Position numbers and translations under genes: made by a program
Assembly (NCBI GenBank): GCA_950059285.1
Contig: CATLTV010000011.1
Location: 1 to 49,986 of the forward strand
DNA length: 49,986 bases
Direction of reading: 5' to 3'
From: an uncultured Pseudomonadota bacterium
GTDB taxonomy: Bacteria > Myxococcota_A > Bradymonadia > Bradymonadales > Bradymonadaceae
The notes under the pieces: model-generated
What the model saw: only the letters and a program-made list of their open reading frames with translations
The model's database searches: none
What the model was told of the DNA's origin: nothing
Shown: one piece after another, positions 43,767 to 49,986 of the stretch
Numbering within the stretch: the first letter of the stretch is position 1
Layout of the letters: every line of letters starts with the position of its first letter

Positions 43767-45302
43767 TCAATCGCAGTACACAATTTCTTCGCCGTTGATG
43801 TTCACAAAGACATCTTGAATGCGTCGTTGAGAGCAGCAATCATCGACGTGTGTAAGTACGATGCGGTTCTTACCCAGAGCCAGGTGTTCCACAAGGTTCG
43901 TGGTCGAACCTTGTGGGTAGTAGGCATAGGAGTTTGCATCCACAATACCTTCGGGATGCTCATCGTTGAAGATGGTGATGCGTACGCCATCATCCACGGC
44001 AAGGATTGAAATTTCAAATGTTGTAATTTCAAAGCCAGGTCTGAGCGTAAACGTTGTCTGGAAGTAGGTGTAATCGCCACCTTTTTTACAGGCACACAGA
44101 TTTGGGTCACCATCTGTAGCACCACACAATGTGGAGCGTGCATCAAAGCTGATACGGTTGTCGGTTTCGGGCATCCAACCTGCATCATTTTCAGGAGGAA
44201 TGGAGGCCATCTCATAGGCGAGAGGATCGCCGTTTCTATCATACGTGAAATCCCAACATACGGGAGGACCACCCTCGTGCATTTGCCAGGGTGTGCTACC
44301 TCCATCGAGACAAGGTGTACAACCCTCGTCGATCTCACCATCGCAGTCGTTATCAAGCCCATCGCACAGCTCGTCCATCAGGCAGTTATTACACCCCTCA
44401 TCGACCTCGCCGTCACAATCGTTGTCAATTTCATCCCCACAAACCTCACCAATTGGTACGACCGAGCCTTCACACGATCCCCACTCCTCGCCTGCACATT
44501 CACGCGAGCCATCCTTACATGCACCCACGCCACGTGTCTCGGGAGGCCCGCCGTAACAATCACCAAATGCTGAATCACAGAGGCAATATTCATCGATATC
44601 GCCATCACAGTCATTGTCCACGCCATCGCCACACATTTCGGCGGCGTCCGCAGGCACACCACATCCACCACAAGGTGCCGAGACTTGCTCATCAATGGCC
44701 CCATCGCAGTTATCATCCTCGCCATTACATACTTCAGGTGCAGGCAACACAAAGTCCTGGCATTCGCTCCATGTCCCGTTTTGACAAATCTGACTACCTG
44801 CCTTACACGACCCCTTGCCCGCTATACCCGCAGGCCCTGGATAACAGGGGCGAACCTCCTGTTCGATAACACACACGCAGCCATTATCCGCGCCACCACT
44901 GCAATCATTATCCAGGTTATCATCACAAATTTCAGTCGCGCCAGGATGTATATCAGCCATACCATCGTGACAGTCCGTGCCACCCTGACAGTTGGCATAG
45001 TAGCCATCGCCATCAAGATCTTCACAGGTTGGGTCTTGCTCAGGCGGAATGATAGGAATACTCACCGGCTGCTCAAAACCAGCATCGGCGCTGGCATCTG
45101 TGCTAGAATCTCCTCCTGCATCAGCGGTATCACCTTCCATATCAGACAACACAGGCGACATGTCCAACCTGTCTTGTGACAACATGTCGGAATTTTTTGC
45201 ATTGGAGGTCTGGTTATTTGTGGTCGTGGTATCATCGCATCCCACATTAAACAGGAGGGAGGCAATAAGTATCGGAAGCGCATGGCGTAGTGTTCGATTC
45301 AT
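43767..45302 (-). CDS. MopE-type metal-binding-repeat lipoprotein
   Basis: 511 aa. The signal peptide ends in the lipobox FNVGC (Cys22). An Asp-rich linker precedes repeats with the MopE signature: EICDDNLDNDCSGGADNGC, EVCNGEDDNCDGAIDE, EMCGDGVDNDCDGDIDEYC, EVCGDEIDNDCDGEVDEGC and LCDGLDNDCDGEIDEGC. In other bacteria these Asp/Cys modules are thought to bind metal (copper or calcium). The C-terminal 180 residues form a separate beta-rich domain (HEGGPPVCWDFTYD, FTLRPGFEITTFEISILAVD, LGKNRIVLTHVDDCC). AAGGTG precedes the ATG. It is probably surface-exposed. Confidence 0.87.
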   Translation of the reverse strand: MNRTLRHALPILIASLLFNVGCDDTTTTNNQTSNAKNSDMLSQDRLDMSPVLSDMEGDTADAGGDSSTDASADAGFEQPVSIPIIPPEQDPTCEDLDGDGYYANCQGGTDCHDGMADIHPGATEICDDNLDNDCSGGADNGCVCVIEQEVRPCYPGPAGIAGKGSCKAGSQICQNGTWSECQDFVLPAPEVCNGEDDNCDGAIDEQVSAPCGGCGVPADAAEMCGDGVDNDCDGDIDEYCLCDSAFGDCYGGPPETRGVGACKDGSRECAGEEWGSCEGSVVPIGEVCGDEIDNDCDGEVDEGCNNCLMDELCDGLDNDCDGEIDEGCTPCLDGGSTPWQMHEGGPPVCWDFTYDRNGDPLAYEMASIPPENDAGWMPETDNRISFDARSTLCGATDGDPNLCACKKGGDYTYFQTTFTLRPGFEITTFEISILAVDDGVRITIFNDEHPEGIVDANSYAYYPQGSTTNLVEHLALGKNRIVLTHVDDCCSQRRIQDVFVNINGEEIVYCD

Positions 45303-45489
45303 AAAGACACCTTATTGTGGAGAAAGGACCAACACATTCCTAGTTAAACGTGCTTCTCTTCAGTTTTATCATGCACGTTTGGAAAATAAAAGTGAAAGAA
45401 ATACAAGGATTTAAAAACACACGTATATCTCTAACAAATCTATCCGACGCATTTTGACCCCGAGCAGCATTCTAAGACATGGAGATCGT

Positions 45490-45843
45490 ATGAGCACAGA
45501 AGAATACGATGACGAGTGGACACCCATCACCAAAGAAGAATGTACAACACTATTTGAACGTGAGGTAGCACTACTTTGCCCCGATGCTCTTGAGCTACTT
45601 GAAAAGCATGGCACAACACTTACATCATATGTCGTGGAACGATTTCCAGACGTATACGAGTCTGTTTATGTCGTCGCAAGGTTTGAGCACACAGTCCTCT
45701 ATTTTGACGATGTGGAAGATGAGTGGGGTACGGGCGCTGTAGATGATGATGGAATCATTCGCAGACGAGGATTTTATGACTCATTTTGGATCGCCTTGAA
45801 TGTACTTGAGCGAGATGCCAATACCTACTATGCAAAGCGGTAA
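45490..45843 (+). CDS. Small acidic hypothetical protein
   Basis: 117 aa from the ATG at 45490 (GGAG 5 bases upstream). It is strongly acidic (EEYDDEWTPITKEECTTLF, FDDVEDEWGTGAVDDDG) with a helical middle. No signal peptide, no family recognised. The acidic, solvent-exposed character is common in immunity proteins of polymorphic-toxin loci, but no toxin is next to it, so this is only a guess. Confidence 0.6.
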   Translation: MSTEEYDDEWTPITKEECTTLFEREVALLCPDALELLEKHGTTLTSYVVERFPDVYESVYVVARFEHTVLYFDDVEDEWGTGAVDDDGIIRRRGFYDSFWIALNVLERDANTYYAKR

Positions 45844-46455
45844 AACCTGTCTGGTTGTAACATTTTCAAGAGCGTTGAGAGGTAAATTATTTATTATACA
45901 TAATTCTTTAAATACTCTTCTTTCTTAAAAATCTTAGAGGGTGTTAACAGTGTTCAAAAAATCAGGTCATGCACATCACAACCTTCCAATAAGGCGAGCG
46001 ACGACAAATTTTTGTATAGCCTTTCAATACGACGAAATTGCTTGACCCATGAATAACTTAAGTCAGGTCAGAGGTTATGCATAAGAGGCGAAACGAGGAA
46101 TTTGACGGAGCATTTGCAACAAAAACCTACAGAGATGAACGAAGCAACAGCGAGAGGAAGTAGGGCTATCACAAGTGAGCTTGCGAACTTGGGACGGCCT
46201 ACTGATCTCGAGTGAAGTGTATCAAGCGTAGTGAATGAAACTCCAGAGGTTTTTGGTGAGCCTTGTGAGAGTAAGCAGGGCTATCACAAGTGAGCTTGCG
46301 AACTTGGGACGGCCTGCTGATCTCGAGCAAAATGCAACAAACAAAACAACGCATAAAAGAGCCTCTTGCACGCCTGAAACTTTACTCTACGCTCTTTTGT
46401 GTACCTGAAACGTCTCATGCTTTTGAAATGAAACGACAAAACTGTCAACATCCTC
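45844..46455. repeat. Non-coding region with a duplicated structured element
   Basis: No credible gene in about 610 bases. A 53-base unit occurs at 46160-46212 and 46275-46327. The two copies differ at only two positions, and these are paired in a GTAGG/CCTAC (first copy) or GCAGG/CCTGC (second copy) stem. Inside, CAAGT pairs with ACTTG. The surroundings carry AAAAACCT and AGGTTTTT in inverted order. Confidence 0.75.
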
Positions 46456-47187
46456 TTAATAGCCTTCTGGGCTGATCAATCTGGCATCGATCTCAAAAGG
46501 AGATCCTTTTCGAGGCTCTGCGTAGTGATTAAATCGCAACCCTTTTTGATGATTTTTGAAATACATGTATATCTCGTATGATTTCAAATCATCTTCAATA
46601 CCTTTAGCGGTCTCCTTTGTAGAGCTCCAAATGGTATTTGCTATTTGGATACTTAAATCTTTTTGTAGAGGGTAGTAAGTAATGACAGACATGTCTCTGG
46701 GTGAAAGACTGCAATCAATGTAAAAACTTGGCGTAAAGTAATTGTATAATAAAGGTTTGTAGGAATAGGCTCCACACTCGTATAGATCCAGCACATTGGA
46801 ATCAGGTGTCAAACCTCCAATTCCCACATAAATAGTTTCATTATCATCAAAGAAGTATTGTTGGACATCTTTCACAGACGAGTGCATGGCATTTCGTCTA
46901 CGGATAAACTCATTATCTAGCCAAATTCGACCGTGAATATCTTTCTTACGGATCACTTCCTCATGATACGTGTCCAGCTCATCTCTTTGTGTATACGAAT
47001 GTAAAACAACCCACTTATATTTGGAATCAACCCAATCAAGCGTTGAAGCATCAAGTTCTTCTGTGTTGAAGCTATCTGTTAACTCAAAGGACTCAGGTTC
47101 CCTATCTTTGCTATTCTGCTCTGCTGATACACATGCCATATTGACGAAAATAATCAACAGCATACTTACCCAACCTGCCTTCATCAT
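46456..47187 (-). CDS. Hypothetical lipoprotein
   Basis: 243 aa from the ATG at 47187 (GGGAG 5 bases upstream; 47199 and 47184 are alternatives). The lipobox is FVNMAC. The mature part is Asp/Glu-rich at first, then mixed with several aromatic-rich strands (YKWVVLHSYTQRDELDTYH, SYKPLLYNYFTPSFYIDC). No family recognised. Base composition is more AT-rich than the genes to the left, which suggests the accessory region starts here. Confidence 0.68.
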   Translation of the reverse strand: MMKAGWVSMLLIIFVNMACVSAEQNSKDREPESFELTDSFNTEELDASTLDWVDSKYKWVVLHSYTQRDELDTYHEEVIRKKDIHGRIWLDNEFIRRRNAMHSSVKDVQQYFFDDNETIYVGIGGLTPDSNVLDLYECGAYSYKPLLYNYFTPSFYIDCSLSPRDMSVITYYPLQKDLSIQIANTIWSSTKETAKGIEDDLKSYEIYMYFKNHQKGLRFNHYAEPRKGSPFEIDARLISPEGY

Positions 47188-47223
47188 GATGTCTCCCATC
47201 TAAGCTTCATATTCTCTACAACC

Positions 47224-47392
47224 TAAGAGGTAGTTTCAAACCTCTCCCGTCGGGTGATTGTGAGGGGTAATCTCGGCGTTTTTTGTAATCAGAGCCGCTC
47301 GCGATGACGCTGTCACAGTTTCAGGCCCTTCTCCTGGAGCTTACAGGCTCCTCACTGCTCCTCCTCGGTCTTGGTTTTGAAACCACCTCTAA
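47224..47392. mobile_element. MITE-like element (family C) with TAA flanks
   Basis: GAGGTAGTTTCAAA (47227-47240) faces TTTGAAACCACCTC (47376-47389), matching at 13 of 14 positions as an inverted repeat. TAA stands on both outer sides, consistent with a 3-base target duplication. The interior of about 135 bases is non-coding. A 3-base TNA duplication is known for some IS5-family groups, so an IS5-type parent is possible. Confidence 0.65.
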
Positions 47393-47408
47393 ATCATAAC
47401 CTCTTATA

Positions 47409-47645
47409 TTAATAATTGATACGATGCAGGCTTTTAATAACTTTACCCAAGACCAAGTCAAGCCATCTATGGTTTAGACAACCATCTACTCTTTTCGTTC
47501 CCTCTGAACTATTCAACATGGATTTGAGTTGGTCCACATTATGTGCTTTGTCGACTTCTAAAATTGTGATGAGTGGCACATAAACACCCTCTTTGTAGCA
47601 GGAAAGTAGTTGCTCCACACCATAGCTATCAATGTACGGACTCAT
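47409..47645 (-). CDS. Small hypothetical protein, possibly truncated
   Basis: 78 aa, starting MSPYIDSYGVEQLL (ATG at 47645; TTG two codons earlier). It reads like a genuine protein (VPLITILEVDKAHNVDQLKS, then NHRWLDLVLGKVIKSLHRIN), but the Shine-Dalgarno is weak and it is short. It lies right beside the family C element, so a longer ancestral gene may have been cut. Confidence 0.45.
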   Translation of the reverse strand: MSPYIDSYGVEQLLSCYKEGVYVPLITILEVDKAHNVDQLKSMLNSSEGTKRVDGCLNHRWLDLVLGKVIKSLHRINY

Positions 47646-47651
47646 CGCCAA

Positions 47652-48202
47652 TACACTGCGTCTGACCTATCTTGTTATTTGATCAACTCGGACGCCAGCT
47701 TGTCGCCCAAAATGAACCTTGTCGCATTGAATCTTCATATATGCATCGTGTTTCTAAGAAGATAAACTTCAGGAAAAAGCTCCAAAAACGAAAGCACTAT
47801 CTGCATTCAGGGACTTTATAATTGGAAAAACCCTCCTGAAGCCTTGAATACGAGTGCCATCCATACAAAGCACCGACTTGAGGGGACGATAGTCATGACC
47901 ATGAATAAGAAGTAAGTTAATCATGGTCATAGCTATCGTCCCCCTTTTTTGCTCAAAAATCGACCTCTCAAATCGCCCCAGAATCGACTCTTTGACCATA
48001 CCCCACACACAAGTATATCTTTGGGAATAACAGCCCTTATGTCGCAAGCACGTTGCTTGTGCATAAACAGGCAGTTTGAGAATCTGGTAGAACTGATGAG
48101 ACAAGAGCCACTTACATCGCTCGAACTGCCTCAATCTCAGCATTCATGCGCCTCGGAGCTTTTATATTAACCTTACCCCTTTTTGGGAATGCATCCGGAC
48201 AC
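47652..48202. other. Region without a convincing gene, with a 23-bp imperfect hairpin
   Basis: The hairpin spans 47882-47944: GGGGACGATAG...CATGACCATGA against TCATGGTCAT..CTATCGTCCCC, two mismatches, followed by T6. It resembles a plus-strand terminator with no evident gene before it. A minus-strand open frame of 124 codons runs across the hairpin and is probably not real. Confidence 0.5.
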
Positions 48203-49480
48203 TTATATATAGTGAAAATAACCCATAAAAACCTGTCTTGGATTTAATAAAGGCTTACAATCAAAATAAGAAATATTTAAGTGCGTATTATTTCTTGTGC
48301 TTATGAATTTTAATGACTTTAAATTATTACAATTAAATATTCTATCGATGGATTTTTCTGTTAATAAATTATCATCTAATGTTAAATGTGTTACAGAATT
48401 GAGGTCTAAATTTCCTAGGATGCGTTCAACATCGCTATCTGATAATGACATGTCATCTAGCTGTAAAACTTCTAAATTTCGAAAAATATCACCTTCAGTT
48501 GAGATAATACAAGATTTATCATTACCTTGTAAAGTGATAGACTTTAAATATGAATAATTTTCAATGTAAGAACTTAATTCGTCTTTTATGTTTAAATAAG
48601 ATAATCCTACGTGCTCGATATCAGCTAGTGATTTTAATATCAGTGACAAACTAATATCATCGATTTTACAGCAAGAGATATCGAGCAATTTTACATTATT
48701 TAAATCAACATTACTACTTACTCTTATAGTTTGGTTCACAACAGATAAATTAGTTAATTTATGAACAATAAAGTCAAAATTGACATCAATATTTTTTGTA
48801 CTTTTAGTACTTAAGTTTTGAATTTCATTTCCATCTAATAAGTCTGATAATTTAGTTAGTTCATTAAATCTACAAAAATCAATATTTAATGAATTTATCT
48901 TACTATTATGAAGATAATTATTTATTTTATATTTATCTATGTTATATCCTAATGCAGATATAGTTTTTAATTCAATCAATGTATTTAAGATGTTTATAAG
49001 ATCTCTACTGACAAATTTAGAATATTCAAAGCGTATGGATTTAATAATGTTTTGATTTTGTTTTAGTATAATACTCTCAATATCATTATCGACATGCACA
49101 CCTGAAATATTGATTTTTTCTAAAGCTGAAAATGGATTGTCTGTACTTAATGGAAGTGAACTATTATTGCCATTACCACTAATATAAAGGACATTTATAT
49201 TTGACGCATTGAAGTTAAAAAATGGATTTAAACTAGGTGTTATTTTTAATCCTATATTATTAAATTGAGACAAGAATTCAAAATTTTGTTGATTATGCGG
49301 ATAATAAACAGGAACAAAAGCTTTGTTTGCTTGATGAAAGGCTCTAAACATATCTTCTGTAGAAATAAATATTTCTGCATCTTTAGTTAAAAGAGCATTG
49401 TTTCTATCATGTTCAACAATATGTTGTACAAGTGCAGGCTCAAACATATTAATGATAGATGAGGTATTATTTACTAACAT
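48203..49480 (-). CDS. Leucine-rich-repeat protein, AT-rich
   Basis: 425 aa. Repeated short units with Leu/Ile at regular spacing begin at about residue 110 (LEKINISGVHVDNDIESII, LKTISALGYNIDKYKI, LNNVKLLDISCCKIDDISL, LEVLQLDDMSLSDSDVERIL, VTHLTLDDNLLTEKSIDRIF). This is the pattern of LRR solenoids of the ribonuclease-inhibitor kind. The first 100 residues are a different, helical segment. No signal peptide. AGGA lies 9 bases before the ATG. The gene is far more AT-rich than the rest, with much Asn/Ile/Lys, indicating recent transfer. LRR proteins bind other proteins; the partner is unknown. Confidence 0.75.
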   Translation of the reverse strand: MLVNNTSSIINMFEPALVQHIVEHDRNNALLTKDAEIFISTEDMFRAFHQANKAFVPVYYPHNQQNFEFLSQFNNIGLKITPSLNPFFNFNASNINVLYISGNGNNSSLPLSTDNPFSALEKINISGVHVDNDIESIILKQNQNIIKSIRFEYSKFVSRDLINILNTLIELKTISALGYNIDKYKINNYLHNSKINSLNIDFCRFNELTKLSDLLDGNEIQNLSTKSTKNIDVNFDFIVHKLTNLSVVNQTIRVSSNVDLNNVKLLDISCCKIDDISLSLILKSLADIEHVGLSYLNIKDELSSYIENYSYLKSITLQGNDKSCIISTEGDIFRNLEVLQLDDMSLSDSDVERILGNLDLNSVTHLTLDDNLLTEKSIDRIFNCNNLKSLKFISTRNNTHLNISYFDCKPLLNPRQVFMGYFHYI

Positions 49481-49511
49481 CTGTAAATCCTGATCTCATA
49501 TGGTTAAGAAG

Positions 49512-49730
49512 TTATTCAGTTTTCAATTTTGTCATTCTATTACTAAATTTGATGTTTGGAGGTGTGTATGACAGATAAATTCCATTTAGATGATTATCTA
49601 TAATATTTTTTATACTATTATCTTTTACTGTCATATCAATATAAGGTTTAAATAAGTATATGTCGTGATTTTGACATGCGGCTCTATAGAACTTACCTAA
49701 AAATGTCAACCAGCTACTTGTTTTTTTCAT
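49512..49730 (-). CDS. Small AT-rich hypothetical protein, possibly the tail of a frameshifted gene
   Basis: 72 aa from the ATG at 49730, with GTGGAGTGG just upstream. It starts MKKTSSWLTFLGKFYRAACQ and continues in an Asn/Ile/Tyr-rich sequence. Its start overlaps the end of the preceding frame by 17 bases, at a run of seven A. If one base of that run were lost or gained, the two frames would join, so this may be the C-terminal part of one broken gene. Confidence 0.45.
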   Translation of the reverse strand: MKKTSSWLTFLGKFYRAACQNHDIYLFKPYIDMTVKDNSIKNIIDNHLNGIYLSYTPPNIKFSNRMTKLKTE

Positions 49731-49944
49731 TCCACTCCACAGGTCTTTGCGCGTTAAAGTGATTATTTCGTGCTGTTTTATATGCATCTTCTATTCGAAC
49801 TGGAGTTGTCACACCAGCATTAGGAACCAAAACCAATTGTATACGGCGTATTAAGTCAAATGAGTTCTCTTCATAGCTACCGTCAGGAGCACCTAATCTA
49901 TTTATTTTCTGTAAGCGTTCAGCAGGTTGACGAAAGAATGCGCC
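49714..49944 (-). pseudogene. Open frame of 76 codons without start, probable gene fragment
   Basis: Reads GAFFRQPAERLQKINRLGAP, then DGSYEENSFDLIRRIQLVLV, then PNAGVTTPVRIEDAYKTARN, and stops at 49714 after VEWNEKNK. The composition looks like real protein, but there is no start codon of any strength, and a TGA lies directly upstream. It overlaps the neighbouring frames on both sides. No family recognised. Confidence 0.45.
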
Positions 49945-49986
49945 TCAAACCAGTTGCGGAGGATGCTGCCCAAGTCGAAATGAGGC
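49902..49986 (-). CDS. C-terminal end of a gene cut by the window edge
   Basis: 27 residues visible: PHFDLGSILRNWFEAHSFVN then LLNAYRK and TAA. Codon use and composition resemble coding DNA. Its stop lies in an AAAATAAATAG stretch. Beyond it a different frame continues with similar character, which could mean a frameshift. Too short to name. Confidence 0.4.
   Translation of the reverse strand, partial: PHFDLGSILRNWFEAHSFVNLLNAYRK

Noticed and set aside
45844-46455. CRISPR array at the 53-base repeats
   Set aside because: Only two copies, with a 62-base spacer, internal hairpins and no cas genes.
46290-46475. Plus-strand frame overlapping the second repeat unit
   Set aside because: It starts inside the duplicated structured element, lacks a ribosome site and overlaps the lipoprotein gene end.
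47769-48143. Minus-strand open frame of 124 codons, at first considered a small gene or transposase remnant
   Set aside because: It runs through a 23-base hairpin, has no clear ribosome site and matches no family I know. Its composition (many Cys, Arg and Gln from non-coding DNA) is unconvincing.
49700-49740. Programmed -1 frameshift at A AAA AAC near the window end
   Set aside because: The heptamer is present, but the -1 frame ends after a few codons. The following open frame is in the other phase.

Overview
The window looks like chromosomal DNA of a Gram-negative deltaproteobacterium-type organism. A member of the Myxococcota or Bradymonadia is my best guess. That guess rests on many lipobox-bearing secreted proteins, very Cys-rich Dickkopf/EGF-like lipoproteins, MopE-type Asp/Cys repeats, and Asp-Met-rich linkers after the lipobox in several proteins. 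It is inference, because no rRNA is present. Gene density is high and base composition is near 50% GC for most of the window. It falls sharply from about 46 kb, and the last 1.8 kb is strongly AT-rich.

Layout. 1-6.3 kb (minus strand): an FAD/Fe-S oxidoreductase, then a translation block rplY-pth-rpsF-rplI (no rpsR in its usual slot), then tRNA-Gln. 6.3-13.5 kb (minus): three consecutive large Cys-rich lipoproteins. 13.9-17.5 kb: ferredoxin, HD phosphohydrolase and an alpha/beta-hydrolase-like lipoprotein without the nucleophile Ser, converging on a hypothetical gene. 17.8-24.2 kb: tRNA-Leu, a secreted protein, enoyl-CoA hydratase, prmA-rsmE-RDD protein, and glnB-glnA. 24.2-30.3 kb: a small mobile element, a DUF1287/L,D-transpeptidase lipoprotein whose 3' end that element disrupts, a split mnmD/mnmC pair, and an operon of alpha/beta hydrolase, ATP-grasp and HD proteins. 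30.2-37.4 kb: a two-gene lipoprotein operon including a VHL-beta-domain-like protein, an FtsB-like protein with a TolR-like tail, a GAF-GGDEF cyclase, and an ExbB/ExbD pair. 37.4-45.9 kb: more secreted lipoproteins (beta-helix, MopE type), a cyclic-phosphate receiver protein, and a fusion of a substrate-binding-protein-like domain to a methyltransferase. 45.9-50 kb: a repeat-rich, AT-rich accessory end with an LRR protein and broken frames at the edge.

Structural theme. Gene ends carry unusually long, often loopless perfect palindromes. At least three kinds of short, non-coding elements with terminal inverted repeats (MITE-like) are present. One copy sits exactly at a TA inside such a palindrome. 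Removing it restores a perfect 68-bp palindrome, and its insertion frameshifts the L,D-transpeptidase gene into a long tail antisense to glnA. Other items worth a second look are the VHL-like lipoprotein, the binding-domain/methyltransferase fusion, a duplicated hairpin with a compensatory base-pair change, and an exact sigma-54-type promoter match beside a mobile element.
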